From: CAWGYT01 sp963826795
GTDB lineage: Bacteria > Planctomycetota > Planctomycetia > Pirellulales > Pirellulaceae
Assembly (NCBI GenBank): GCA_963826795.1
Contig: CAWGYT010000012.1
Coordinates: 62,001-126,000, forward strand
DNA length: 64,000 nucleotides
Reading direction: 5' to 3'
How positions within the stretch are numbered: the stretch's first letter is position 1; each line of letters begins with the position of its first letter. Both the position numbers and the translations under genes were made by a program. The notes under the pieces are model-generated. The model saw nothing but the letters and a program-made list of their open reading frames with translations, had not been told where the DNA came from and searched no databases. This document shows positions 53,792 to 63,215 of the stretch, piece after piece.

Positions 53792-55444
53792 ATGCCCCAA
53801 GCAGTTGCCTTCGGAGTCTCTGGATCCGTCGTAGCCGCGGTGATGCGGAAGGTTTTGCTGTTGCTTGTGCTCCTAGGCGCGACGCCGATTTCGGCTCAGT
53901 CGCCACCCCCTCCACTGACGGAATCGGAGTCGACGGCTGCGAGCGACGAAACCGGCGGGGTCGAGCCTGCGGCGTCAGAATCGGTCTCACTTTTGGCGCG
54001 ATTCGAGCGCCGGATGGACGCGGCAGCGGGCCGACTGGTCGGCTATTTGGCATCGGTCATTTTCTTCGATGTCGCGTTCTGGTCGGAGGCGATCAATATC
54101 CCTTTGGCCGTGCTCTGGCTTGTAGTGGGGGCGATCTTTTTCACCATCCGGATGGGCTTCATTAACTTTCGCGGCTTCAAGCATGCGATTTTGGTCACGA
54201 CGGGACGCTTCGACCGACCCGGGGCGGAGGGGGAGGTCAGTCACTTCCAGGCATTAACCGCGGCGCTTTCCGCGACCGTCGGGCTGGGGAACATTGCGGG
54301 GGTTGCGATCGCCGTCTCGGTCGGTGGCCCGGGCGCGACATTTTGGATGATTGTCGCCGGCGTCCTTGGGATGTCGTCAAAATTTGTCGAGTGCACGCTG
54401 GGCCAGCGATATCGGGAAGTTCGTCCGGACGGCCGGGTGATGGGCGGCGCCATGTTTTACCTCTCCAAAGGTCTGGCGGAGATGGGCCTCAGCTGGCTGG
54501 GCTGGCTACTCGCCTTGCTTTTTTCGATCCTCTGTATTGGTGGATCTTTCGGAGGCGGCTGTGCGTTTCAGGTGAACCAATCGCTGAAGGCGGTCAAGGA
54601 GACGGTCCCGTTTTTCGGCGAGCACCCTTGGGTCTATGGGCTCTTAATGACCGTCTCCGTCGGCATCGTCATCATCGGCGGAATTCGCCGGATCGCTGCC
54701 TTGGCGGAAAAGATAGTCCCGGTAATGTGTGGAATTTACGTCGGGGCCTGTCTGTTTATCCTGTTCGACAATTTCGGGCACATCCCGTCGGCAATGGGCA
54801 CCATTCTGCGGAGTGCGTTCACCAGCGACGCGCTGTACGGTGGGTTCTGGGGCGTCCTGGTCCAGGGGTTCAAGCGGGCCGCATTCTCCAACGAAGCCGG
54901 CGTGGGTTCCGCTGCAATCGCTCATTCGGCGGCGAAGACTCGATATCCGGTCCGCGAGGGCATTGTCGCCCTGCTGGAACCTTTTATCGACACAGTCGTG
55001 GTCTGCACCATGACCGCGCTCGTGATTGTCATCACAGGGGCCTACGAAAATCCCGCCTATGCCGAACTGATCAAGGCCAATGAGGGCGGGGCCCTGACGT
55101 CCAATGCGATGGGCGAGCACATCAAGTGGTTTCCCAACATCCTGTCCGTGGCGGTGGTCCTGTTTGCCTACTCGACCATGATCTCGTGGTCGTATTATGG
55201 CGAGCGATGCTGGGCGTACCTGTTTGGCGATCGATCGTCTTTGGTCTACCGCGTTCTGTTCCTGGCCGTCGTGTTTCTGGGATCGATCATTTCCGCGACC
55301 AATATCCTGGACCTGAGCGACCTGATGATCTTGGGGATGGCATTTCCGAATGTGCTGGGCGTCGCGCTCCTCTCGAACAAAGTCAAAATCGAGCTGGACG
55401 CCTACTGGGCCAAATACAAGTCAGGCGAAATGGAACGCGAGTGA
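53792..55444 (+). CDS. Sodium:alanine/glycine symporter (AGCS family)
   Basis: 550 residues. GGAAGGAG precedes the ATG at 53792, which opens a cleavable-looking signal segment and a Pro/Ser/Thr-rich stretch before the transport core. Family motifs: SATVGLGNIAGVAIAVSVGGPGA, GRVMGGAMFYLSKGL, AAFSNEAGVGSAAIAHSAA and SWSYYGERCWAYLFG near the end. These are AgcS/AlsT hallmarks of the sodium- or proton-coupled import of alanine or glycine. About ten or eleven membrane helices are expected. The extra N-terminal signal of about 90 residues is longer than in most enterobacterial members. Confidence 0.93.
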   Translation: MPQAVAFGVSGSVVAAVMRKVLLLLVLLGATPISAQSPPPPLTESESTAASDETGGVEPAASESVSLLARFERRMDAAAGRLVGYLASVIFFDVAFWSEAINIPLAVLWLVVGAIFFTIRMGFINFRGFKHAILVTTGRFDRPGAEGEVSHFQALTAALSATVGLGNIAGVAIAVSVGGPGATFWMIVAGVLGMSSKFVECTLGQRYREVRPDGRVMGGAMFYLSKGLAEMGLSWLGWLLALLFSILCIGGSFGGGCAFQVNQSLKAVKETVPFFGEHPWVYGLLMTVSVGIVIIGGIRRIAALAEKIVPVMCGIYVGACLFILFDNFGHIPSAMGTILRSAFTSDALYGGFWGVLVQGFKRAAFSNEAGVGSAAIAHSAAKTRYPVREGIVALLEPFIDTVVVCTMTALVIVITGAYENPAYAELIKANEGGALTSNAMGEHIKWFPNILSVAVVLFAYSTMISWSYYGERCWAYLFGDRSSLVYRVLFLAVVFLGSIISATNILDLSDLMILGMAFPNVLGVALLSNKVKIELDAYWAKYKSGEMERE

Positions 55445-55513
55445 CGGAATCGAGCGAAACGGCCTGAGAATTCCGCGTCGGCGCAACCGGGGCACGCGGC
55501 CTCCGTCGCCGAC

Positions 55514-56620
55514 TTAGACCCCTGCGGGGTCGCTCGGGAAGAACTCCCGCACGATCGCCAGAAACTCCGCGCGGGTGCGGACCTTCGCCACGTGCGCTCG
55601 AAACTGCCTCGCCCCGAAAATCCCCTGGGCGTACGAGCAGGCGTATTTCCGCATGAGGAGCGTCGCCTTGGCTTCGCCGAATCGATCCACGACGCGCTGG
55701 TAATGGGTTAGCAAACACGCACGCTGCTCTTCCAGGCTCGGATCGGGCGGCACCGCTTCGCCCCGCAGCGCGGCTTGGATCTGCTGAAACAGCCAAGGTC
55801 GTCCCAAGCAGGCGCGCGCCACCATGATCCCGTCGACGCGGTAATTCTGAAACGCGAGCAAGGCCTTTTCGACGGAGTCGACATCCCCGTTGCCGATCAG
55901 GGGAATCCGTTTGAGGTGGGGCTTGATCGCCGAAATAAGATCCCAATCGGCCGCTCCTCGAAAGAAATCCTGAGCGGTTCGCCCATGGACCGTGATCGCC
56001 GCCGCGCCGGCCTGTTCGACCACCTGGGCAACTTCGACGGCGTTGACGGTCGTTCGCGAGCATCCCAGACGAATCTTGGCCGTGACGGGTGTCGGACGAC
56101 AAGCGGCCACCACTTGCTCGACGATGCGCCCGATCCGATCGGGAAAACCTAGCAAGTACGAACCACTATGAGCTTTCTCCGTGACGTCTTTCACGGGACA
56201 ACCAAAGTTGATGTCGACGACACTGACGCGATATTCGTGCGCGAGTCGAGCACCGACGCGGGCCAAGGTCGCAGGGTCGTTGTCCCAGATTTGGACCGCG
56301 AGCGGGCGAGGTTCGTCGGCAACCCCCCAGAGTCGATCGGGGTGCTCCGCACGCACTTGGTCCATCCACACGAAGCCCTTGGCATTGACCATTTCGGTGG
56401 CCAGGAGCCCCGCGCCTCCATAGTCGCGGACCATCTGGCGAAACGCATAGTTCGTGTAACCCGCCATCGGGGCCTGCAGCACGGGCGGATCGACGCGAAC
56501 GGGTCCGATCTGCAACGGGCGAGGCCGCGCGCTCGGCCGATCCTGATCCGTCGCGGAAGCCCCGTTGTGCTCGTTGAATGACCTCGGGGTCGTGGCCGGC
56601 GGTGGTTGAGTCTCAGGCAT
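55514..56620 (-). CDS. tRNA-dihydrouridine synthase (DusB-like)
   Basis: 368 residues, FMN-dependent. The family starts with LQAPMAGYTNYAFRQMVRDYG, and the catalytic cysteine is in VDINFGCPVKDVTEK. Substrate-side motifs VTAKIRLG, ITVHGRTAQDFF and PLIGNGDVDS are present, followed by the C-terminal helical domain (LMRKYACSYAQGI). It reduces uridines in the tRNA D-loop. An extra N-terminal tail of about 35 residues is rich in Pro, Thr and Asn. It converges with the symporter gene. DusB versus other subgroups is not certain. Confidence 0.93.
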   Translation of the reverse strand: MPETQPPPATTPRSFNEHNGASATDQDRPSARPRPLQIGPVRVDPPVLQAPMAGYTNYAFRQMVRDYGGAGLLATEMVNAKGFVWMDQVRAEHPDRLWGVADEPRPLAVQIWDNDPATLARVGARLAHEYRVSVVDINFGCPVKDVTEKAHSGSYLLGFPDRIGRIVEQVVAACRPTPVTAKIRLGCSRTTVNAVEVAQVVEQAGAAAITVHGRTAQDFFRGAADWDLISAIKPHLKRIPLIGNGDVDSVEKALLAFQNYRVDGIMVARACLGRPWLFQQIQAALRGEAVPPDPSLEEQRACLLTHYQRVVDRFGEAKATLLMRKYACSYAQGIFGARQFRAHVAKVRTRAEFLAIVREFFPSDPAGV

Positions 56621-56720
56621 CCGTCATCGTCTTGGGGAAATGTCTTCGGATTCCAGTCGGACTGCGATCGATTGGGCCGATGATCCAGGGGGCGGCTGCG
56701 TCGAGCGAGGCGCGACGCGT

Positions 56721-59700
56721 CTAGAACCCGCCGCGGAGACGTCGATGGTTTTCGGAATGCAGGCGTAGCCGCCGCTCCTGCTCCGGGACCGGCCGGCCGT
56801 CTGGCCGAGTGGGCAGCGGCGCCACGGTCTCACCGTCCAGAGTATACAGGTCCATGTCTTTACACCAGCCGTTCAACTCAAGCACGTAGTAGCGCGTGCC
56901 GCTGGCCGGGAGCTCGCCCGAGGCCGCGAATTCCAGATGGATTTCTTCGCCGGGGCCAATGACGGCCACGGCGTCATCGATCTCCGCGACGAGCTCGGTG
57001 ACGGAACCAAATTCGCTATAGCATCCGCTCAAGTAGCGCGTGTCCCAGAGCGGCGATCGATCGGCGTAGTCGTAGGAGGCCCGCCGCTGAGGGAAGTCGG
57101 TCCGCCTGGCGAATCCGACCTCGGCCGCGGACGCGGACTGCAAGCGGAACTCCTGGCGTGTCACCGACGGAGGTGATTGCGCAAAGACCACCGCGAATCG
57201 ATCCCAATAGATCTCCTGGTTCGTGGTGATTCTCAGTTGCCGAGTCCCCGGGGGAAGTAAGTCGATTGGAAGGGGGACGACGGCCTGCCGTGGCATCCCC
57301 GCCATGTATCCGAATTGCGGGAGGATCGTCTGCCAGCCACCCGCCGCGTCACAGGCCTCGATCGTCGGCGCATCGAAGCTCGCCCCGGCCTGCCAAGCCG
57401 CAAACATCGTTTGCGAATAGGGGTACTCAATCCAGCCGTCGAACAACAAATAGGGCTGCCCCCGATCCAGCCGCTCGGCAAATGTCAGCTCGACCACGTG
57501 CTCGGCGGTTCGCCCGATAAAGCGAGCGTCTCGCGGACCGGGTTCCGCGGCGAGGAAGTCCGCGCGTTGGATGGCTCGCAACACCGAGTCTCCCTGTTGA
57601 TTGACGGCCCGCACGGGCTCGACAAGCTCCTGATAGAACACGGGCTGGCCGGTCGGCGCCGGGCCTTGAACCGCGAACCGCTCGTCGAGCGTCATCTTCC
57701 ACCCCGGGGGCAGATCGTAGGCTCGCAGCCGTGCGGCATCCAGATAACAGACCTCCTCCATCGGCTCACCCAGCTTGATTTGGTAACGCCCGGCACGAGG
57801 TTGCAGCGCGTCGCCTGGCAACAACAGGTTTTCCCACGGGCGCGGTTCACCATACTGGCCATTGCTCAGATTGAAGCCGAGTCCGCCGCCGCCCAGGACA
57901 TCGGTGATGAATTCAAAACGCTGACCGTTCCAGGCAAACACGACCGGGCAGCTCGCGACTTGCCGCTGCGTTTCGGCGATTCGGTGAAACGTACCAGGCG
58001 TCAGGCCCGACTCGGTTTGAAAAACACCGTCGGGCCACGTCAGCCGGACGAAATCGATTCCCGATCGCCCCGCGAGCCCCAGCGCCACGGGCTGAAGACA
58101 CTGCCCTACCCCACTGTCGCTGCGTAAGGTTCGAAACGCCGTCCAGCGCGCTCCCAGCCGAGCCGCGGCATCCACGCCGATTCCCGATCGATTGGATCGC
58201 ATTTGATCGGCTTGATCTTCCTTCCCCGTCAAACTGACTCGCAGGAATTTGAACCGTCCCGGCCCTGGCAAGGCGAGCTGAGGACCGTCGATGCCGTAGC
58301 TCAACATGGAAGGCCCAGTGTCGGCGGTAAGATTGACCAACCGCCAGCAAGACGGCGTTTCCGTCAGGCGCTGTTGGACGGCACCCGTCAAGGTATCCAC
58401 AACACAGATGCCGTCCGCCTGTGAAATGGCAAGCTCGAGTTGTCCGTCTCCGTCCACGTCGGCGACGCTCAATTGGGATCCGAAATCGCGAGTCGCGAAC
58501 TCAGTTTTTCCGGTCGAAGATGGCGCCAAGTCGAGCGGTTCGGCCGTCCAGGTCCGCGTCGCGTCCGGACGCCAGACCTGGATCTGACCTCGACCGGCAA
58601 CCATCAATTCGACCTGCCCGTCGGCGTCACGATCCACGGCAACGGCCGCCCGAATTTCCTGGCTGAGCAATTCGGAGGCGGACTCGGCCGGCCGATAGGC
58701 CCACAGTCGATCGTTGACGTACAGCTCGTGGGGCGGCTCCGCATTCACGACCAGCAAGTCCAGGTCACGATCGTGATCCGCGTCGAACGCGACGGACGAA
58801 ATCGATCTCGCGCCGCGGCCACCTAACCCCTGCTCCGCCGCCAGCGGACGGAAGCTCCCGTTCAGATTGTTGTTGAACAGTTCATTCGGACCGTCGTTGC
58901 ACAGGAAAAGATCCAAGTCGCCGTCGTGGTCCGCATCGAACATCTGGCCATCGAGCGTATCGACGTCGCCTCCGGAAGTTCCCGTGGCATCGGTCACATC
59001 CCGCCATTGGCCCTTCGCCGTTTGTCGCCAGAGCTGATTGGGGCCGCGACGACAGAGATAGACGTCGACCAACCCATCGTTGTCGTAGTCGCCCCAGACG
59101 ACCGCGCGTACGTCGGGACAAGCGGCCAGGGGATGCTCCGGCAACCAGCGGAACCCCTCTGATTCCTGCTGCAGCAGCACGTTCGGACGCTGCGGGTCTC
59201 GACTGGCGCCGGCGAGAAACAGCAGCAGTTGACCATCATTTTCAAAGTCAACCGCGGTCAGATTCACCCGTTCGGCACCAGAAATAGTCCAAGGAATCTC
59301 ACGTCCTTCGGAATCCACCAAGGCAGCGGCCGCGGCGAACAGCTGCCCTGGCGGCTTGGCGGGTCGATCAACCGAGTCGACGTTCAGCACCCGAAGTTCG
59401 GCCTTAGGCCCCATGCGGGTGTACTTGATTTCTGCGAGTCGTGCCTGCGGGTTACCTTCCAGGCGTTCGAAGTCCTTGCGGTACTCCTCAGCCCGAGCGG
59501 GCTTGCCTAGCCGCAAGCAGGCCTGAAACGCGCCGTAATAGGTGCTGCGCAGATACGGGTCGCGTTGCATCGCGACTTCATATCTTCCAAGGGCGGCATC
59601 GACCTGGCCCAGTTGAAATTCGCATTGCCCCGTGTAGTAGACCGCGTAGGCATCACTCGGATCACGCTCCGCAACGCTGCCAAACAGCTGCAAGGCTGCC

Positions 59701-60077
59701 TCAGGATCTCCGCCGTCCAGACTCAGGATCCCCAGACAATAAAGAGCTCGCAGATCGGACGGATTGCTTGCACGAACTTGATTGAGCAGCGAGACGGCCC
59801 GCTGGAAGTCCCCCTCCTGACGCCGATTTAAGGCGGAGATTGCCAGATCGACCTTCAAGTCCGTCCAGCTGGGATGAGCCGCCACCAGGTCATCCAGGAT
59901 GGTGTAGGCGGCGGCATAGTCGAACTGCCCCATCAGCGCAACCGCGTGGTTGTGCTTTGCGATGACCTTCGCCGAGGGACGAAACACCTCGGCCTGGGTC
60001 GCTTCGGTGCTCGCCACGTCGCGCTCCGTTCGGCATCCCAGAGAGACGATTAGGCCGATCAGCCCAAGCCGTCCCAT
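56721..60077 (-). CDS. Lipoprotein fusing TPR, FG-GAP propeller and ASPIC/UnbV domains
   Basis: 1118 residues from the ATG at 60077, which begins a lipoprotein-type signal (LGLIGLIVSLGC). TPR units follow at about 40-230 (YTILDDLVAAHPSW, YCLGILSLDGGDPEAALQLF, YYTGQCEFQLGQVDAALGRY). Calcium-loop propeller repeats occur at about 280-600 (DYDNDGLVDVYL, DADHDGDLDLFL, DADHDRDLDLLV, DVDGDGQLELAI). An ASPIC/UnbV-like segment then has LTWPDGVFQTE (about 700). A C-terminal domain follows with FAWNGQRFEFITDVLGGGG and YSQTMFAAWQ. It joins in one chain what the modules at 13229-16608 and 21175-24444 split into two genes. The frame is open further upstream, but without a signal sequence. Confidence 0.87.
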   Translation of the reverse strand: MGRLGLIGLIVSLGCRTERDVASTEATQAEVFRPSAKVIAKHNHAVALMGQFDYAAAYTILDDLVAAHPSWTDLKVDLAISALNRRQEGDFQRAVSLLNQVRASNPSDLRALYCLGILSLDGGDPEAALQLFGSVAERDPSDAYAVYYTGQCEFQLGQVDAALGRYEVAMQRDPYLRSTYYGAFQACLRLGKPARAEEYRKDFERLEGNPQARLAEIKYTRMGPKAELRVLNVDSVDRPAKPPGQLFAAAAALVDSEGREIPWTISGAERVNLTAVDFENDGQLLLFLAGASRDPQRPNVLLQQESEGFRWLPEHPLAACPDVRAVVWGDYDNDGLVDVYLCRRGPNQLWRQTAKGQWRDVTDATGTSGGDVDTLDGQMFDADHDGDLDLFLCNDGPNELFNNNLNGSFRPLAAEQGLGGRGARSISSVAFDADHDRDLDLLVVNAEPPHELYVNDRLWAYRPAESASELLSQEIRAAVAVDRDADGQVELMVAGRGQIQVWRPDATRTWTAEPLDLAPSSTGKTEFATRDFGSQLSVADVDGDGQLELAISQADGICVVDTLTGAVQQRLTETPSCWRLVNLTADTGPSMLSYGIDGPQLALPGPGRFKFLRVSLTGKEDQADQMRSNRSGIGVDAAARLGARWTAFRTLRSDSGVGQCLQPVALGLAGRSGIDFVRLTWPDGVFQTESGLTPGTFHRIAETQRQVASCPVVFAWNGQRFEFITDVLGGGGLGFNLSNGQYGEPRPWENLLLPGDALQPRAGRYQIKLGEPMEEVCYLDAARLRAYDLPPGWKMTLDERFAVQGPAPTGQPVFYQELVEPVRAVNQQGDSVLRAIQRADFLAAEPGPRDARFIGRTAEHVVELTFAERLDRGQPYLLFDGWIEYPYSQTMFAAWQAGASFDAPTIEACDAAGGWQTILPQFGYMAGMPRQAVVPLPIDLLPPGTRQLRITTNQEIYWDRFAVVFAQSPPSVTRQEFRLQSASAAEVGFARRTDFPQRRASYDYADRSPLWDTRYLSGCYSEFGSVTELVAEIDDAVAVIGPGEEIHLEFAASGELPASGTRYYVLELNGWCKDMDLYTLDGETVAPLPTRPDGRPVPEQERRLRLHSENHRRLRGGF

Positions 60078-60933
60078 GCGCCGCAAGAAATGTCCGCACG
60101 GGGTAGAAAACTGCGACCGATTCAACCCAATTGCATCCAGCACGACCATTTGTCTCCCCACCTGCACGCGATCGGGTTCTGTCAAATCCGCCCAAAAGTG
60201 CGTTTGCCTCGCCAGACCCCCGCCCGGCCCGCCTCGAAAGCCTTGCTCTCGACGCCTCGATTCTACTGGAGATCCCGAGACCTGTCCGGGCTTGCAAGTC
60301 GGCTCACACAACACAGTGGAGAAGTTCGACGCGGGACCTCCCACTTGGCCCGCCGTTTGGCACGGTCGATTAACGTGGATTATCAGCGGTGAGGCGTCTC
60401 CGTCGCGCAACTCGGCGCCCCAATGAACGCCAAGCGGCGGAGTCGGCGGTAGCACGCCGCCAAACGGGATCCGACCGGTGAGGATTTCTAGCGTTGGATG
60501 CAAAGTGTCGAACTCACCCCCCAACTTTTTCGAATGCCCCCGCTGCCGGTGTATCCGGATCCGGCTACCACCTGACCGGGGTAAAAACCTGCCCAACCAT
60601 GATGAACCCCCTATTTAGCTAATCGCCACCCCATATTTAGAATGTCGTGCGTCCCGCATCGATTCCCGATTCACGCTGTTTTCACGCTGCACAGACCCTC
60701 GCCGGGTGCCTACAATACCCCGGCTGGGGGCGGAACGGCTACGACCGATCGCCCGTCGGACGGTCCGACTGGGGGATTCGAGCAATCATGGGTTGGCTTG
60801 GTCCGCGTCACCCCCGCGTCGCGGGGGATCCTGGGACACCGGTTTGAGCTGCCCGAAGGCTCGATCGAGTTTGGGGCGTAGCGATCCATCGGTGGCGAAA
60901 CGTCCTCGCAATTTAGGAACAAAAAAGGGTCAC
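60078..60933. other. 856-bp divergent region before the response regulator
   Basis: No gene is recognised; open frames on both strands have no family content. A 17-bp palindrome (CCCCCGCG-T-CGCGGGGG) lies at 60811-60827. AT-rich ATTTAGCTAATC and ATATTTAGAATG near 60612-60644 could be promoter elements, but no convincing -35/-10 pair was seen. Confidence 0.4.
60811..60827. promoter_or_regulatory. 17-bp GC palindrome upstream of the response regulator
   Basis: CCCCCGCG and CGCGGGGG flank a single T. It lies 107 bases before the regulator start. It may be an operator or a hairpin; no T-run follows. Confidence 0.4.
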
Positions 60934-61566
60934 ATGAGCATTCGCCTTTTAATTGCAGACGATCACGAAGTGGTGCGAACGGGCCTCAAGAGCTGCCTCG
61001 CGGGGACCGAGATTGAAGTTGTCGCGGAGGCCGAGACGGGTGACGATTGCATTCGTTTGGCGGTGGAGTCGAAGCCGGATGTCATCATTCTGGACGTGCG
61101 GATGGGGAAGGGAGATGGTCTGTCGACCCTTGGGCGGATCAAGCTTGAGCATCCCGCGCTGCCCGTGCTCATGTTCTCGGCGTACGATAACCCAACCTAT
61201 GTCGCTCGTTCGGTCGCACTCGGTGCAAGCGGTTTCTTGTTGAAGAGCGTGCCGGCCGAAACCATCGCCGAATCGATTCGCAAGATCGCAGCGGGCGAAA
61301 ACATCTGGACACGAGACGAACTGCGTCGTGTGACGGGCGCGTTGGCAACGCCCCGACTCTCGTCTGACGTCGAAGTACCGTTGACTCAGCGTGAAAGCGA
61401 AGTGCTACGTCAACTGGCGTTGGGATTGACCAACAAAGAAATCGCCCTAGCGCTGAGCATCAGCTACGAGACCGTGAAAGAACATGTACAACATATTCTC
61501 CGAAAAGTCGGCGTTTCAGATCGCACGCAGGCTGCGGTCTGGGCCGTTCGGAAGGGTCTTGTCTAG
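60934..61566 (+). CDS. NarL/FixJ-family response regulator
   Basis: 210 residues. Receiver domain with acidic pair in LLIADDHEVVR, phosphoacceptor Asp in VIILDVRMG (about residue 54), and Lys in SGFLLKSV. LuxR-type HTH: LTQRESEVLRQLALGLTNKEIALALSISYETVKEHVQHIL. The ATG at 60934 follows AAGGG. No histidine kinase is in the window, so the partner is elsewhere. The C-terminal helix KEIALALSISYETVKEHV binds DNA; targets unknown. Confidence 0.94.
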   Translation: MSIRLLIADDHEVVRTGLKSCLAGTEIEVVAEAETGDDCIRLAVESKPDVIILDVRMGKGDGLSTLGRIKLEHPALPVLMFSAYDNPTYVARSVALGASGFLLKSVPAETIAESIRKIAAGENIWTRDELRRVTGALATPRLSSDVEVPLTQRESEVLRQLALGLTNKEIALALSISYETVKEHVQHILRKVGVSDRTQAAVWAVRKGLV

Positions 61567-62401
61567 CGGTCTCTGCCGGATTCCGCGGCGATGCATCCCT
61601 CATGGCGGACCGTGGCTGAGGAAAGCTCGAAGACGGCACGCACTGCCGCGATTGCTGTTCGCCGCTCTCGCCAGCCTGGCTTTCGTTGCCGGGCGGGCCG
61701 CTCCGGCCGAGGCGGTGGTGATTTACGTCAAGTTAGTCGTCGATGAAGAAGAACGGACGACGCCCCAGGCTTGGCAAATCCGCCTCAAGGATCGACTGGA
61801 TGCCGCCTCGCAGATTCTGAACGACTACTGCAACGTCCAGTTCGCCGTCGCGGAGTTTGGCACCTGGAACTCGGATAATCGACTGAACGACTTGAATCGC
61901 AGTTTGCGCGAGCTTGAGCAAGAGGTCGAGGCGGGGCCGAACCAGATTGTGATCGGCTTTTCGAGCCAATACCGATTTCAAAAGGGGATCAACGGACTGG
62001 GAGGGACGCGCGGTCCGTTGCACTCGCACATTCTGCTACGGGAGAGCTCGCCGAGCACGCGCGAGCCGGAACGACTGGAGGCGTTGGTTCACGAGATGGG
62101 GCATTTCTTGGGCGCCGCGCATTCCCGCAGTCCGACCTCGGTGATGCGTCCTGTGATTGGTGATGGGCGGGCACGCAGCGCTGCTTTCCGAATTGGCTTT
62201 GATCCCGCCAACGCTCAGGTGATTCAATTGGTCGGAGCGGAAGTCAGTGCCCTCGGAGTTCGGCGATTCAGCCAGCTGTCGGAGGTCACCAAGCGGCGGC
62301 TGATCGATCACTATCAGGCCTTGGCGCAAGAGCTACCCAAGGATCCGGCTGCAAAGCGGTTCATCCAGTTGCTCCAGACCGCCAGCTCGGGAGGCCGGTA
62401 G
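61559..62401 (+). CDS. Exported zinc metalloprotease-like protein
   Basis: About 280 residues. The zincin motif HEMGHFLGAAHS (H-E-x-x-H-x-x-G-x-x-H) is complete, followed by a Met-turn-like SVMRPVIGDG, so a metzincin-type protease is likely. A signal peptide (LPRLLFAALASLAFVAGRAAPAEA) indicates export. The start is uncertain: the frame stays open back to an ATG at 61484 inside the regulator gene, which would give 305 residues. A TTG at 61559 that overlaps the regulator stop gives a more normal signal leader. No other signal was found. Its substrate is not known. Confidence 0.78.
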   Translation: MSSGLCRIPRRCIPHGGPWLRKARRRHALPRLLFAALASLAFVAGRAAPAEAVVIYVKLVVDEEERTTPQAWQIRLKDRLDAASQILNDYCNVQFAVAEFGTWNSDNRLNDLNRSLRELEQEVEAGPNQIVIGFSSQYRFQKGINGLGGTRGPLHSHILLRESSPSTREPERLEALVHEMGHFLGAAHSRSPTSVMRPVIGDGRARSAAFRIGFDPANAQVIQLVGAEVSALGVRRFSQLSEVTKRRLIDHYQALAQELPKDPAAKRFIQLLQTASSGGR

Positions 62402-62525
62402 TTGCGGAAACGCTGGTCGACGCCTCTGGCGGTGGCATTTACACTGAGGGCTTGCGGCGTCAACCGAGGCGGAGGTGGTTCGCTGCCGAGTGCGATGGCC
62501 GGGACCCATCAGGAGGGATTGAATC

Positions 62526-63206
62526 GTGTCCGCGTTTCCTCAGGCTTTGGCGGATCGACTGGCGGCGGAGGGTGTCGTGGCGGTGCTGGTGATTGATGAG
62601 GTTGGGGACGCGGTCCCACTCGCCCAGGCACTGCTCGCCGGTGGAGTGCGGGCCATGGAGCTGACCTTGCGAACGCCTGCCGCACTGGAATCGCTCCGGG
62701 CGATTCGCGCCGAGGTTCCCGAGATGATGGCCGGGATCGGCACGATCCTGAAGGTGAAGCAGGTGCGTGAAGCGGCCGCCGCCGGAGCCGCCTTCGGCGT
62801 GGCACCCGGGACCAACCCGACGATTGTCCGTGCCGCCCACGCCGAAGGGTTGCCGTTTGCCCCCGGCGTGGTCACGCCGTCGGACGTCGAAGCCGCGCTG
62901 GCGCTCGAATGCCATCTCCTGAAGTTTTTTCCCGCCGAGCCGAGCGGCGGTCTGGATTACCTGCAGAGTCTGGCCGCGCCCTTTTCTCATCTGGGCATAC
63001 GCTATCTGCCGTTGGGCGGAATCAGTCTCGCGAACCTCGCGGCATACTTGGCCAACCCGGCGGTTCTGGCAGTGGGAGGATCGTGGCTGGCGCCCCGGAA
63101 CTTAGTGCGGGAGAAAAACTGGGTTGCGATTCGCAACCTGGCCGAGCAGGCGCGAGAGCGGATCGACGCGGCGCGGCGCGTGCAGGGAACGTCTCATCCC
63201 GACTGA
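62526..63206 (+). CDS. eda: 2-dehydro-3-deoxy-phosphogluconate aldolase (KDPG aldolase)
   Basis: 226 residues. The GTG at 62526 has a strong AGGAGGG nine bases before it. Class I aldolase features: VVAVLVIDE, MELTLRTPAALESL, AGIGTILK and the Schiff-base Lys in CHLLKFFPAE, followed by LPLGGISL and the phosphate site in VGGSWL. It splits KDPG into pyruvate and glyceraldehyde 3-phosphate. The gene is 9 bp before a KDG kinase-like gene, its natural partner. KDPGal or 4-hydroxy-2-oxoglutarate activity cannot be excluded. Confidence 0.92.
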   Translation: MSAFPQALADRLAAEGVVAVLVIDEVGDAVPLAQALLAGGVRAMELTLRTPAALESLRAIRAEVPEMMAGIGTILKVKQVREAAAAGAAFGVAPGTNPTIVRAAHAEGLPFAPGVVTPSDVEAALALECHLLKFFPAEPSGGLDYLQSLAAPFSHLGIRYLPLGGISLANLAAYLANPAVLAVGGSWLAPRNLVREKNWVAIRNLAEQARERIDAARRVQGTSHPD

Positions 63207-63215
63207 GAGGAACTC

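Noticed and set aside
60078..60596. N-terminal extension of the fused TPR-propeller protein to 60596
   Set aside because: The added 173 residues have no domain and would bury the lipoprotein signal that starts at 60077.
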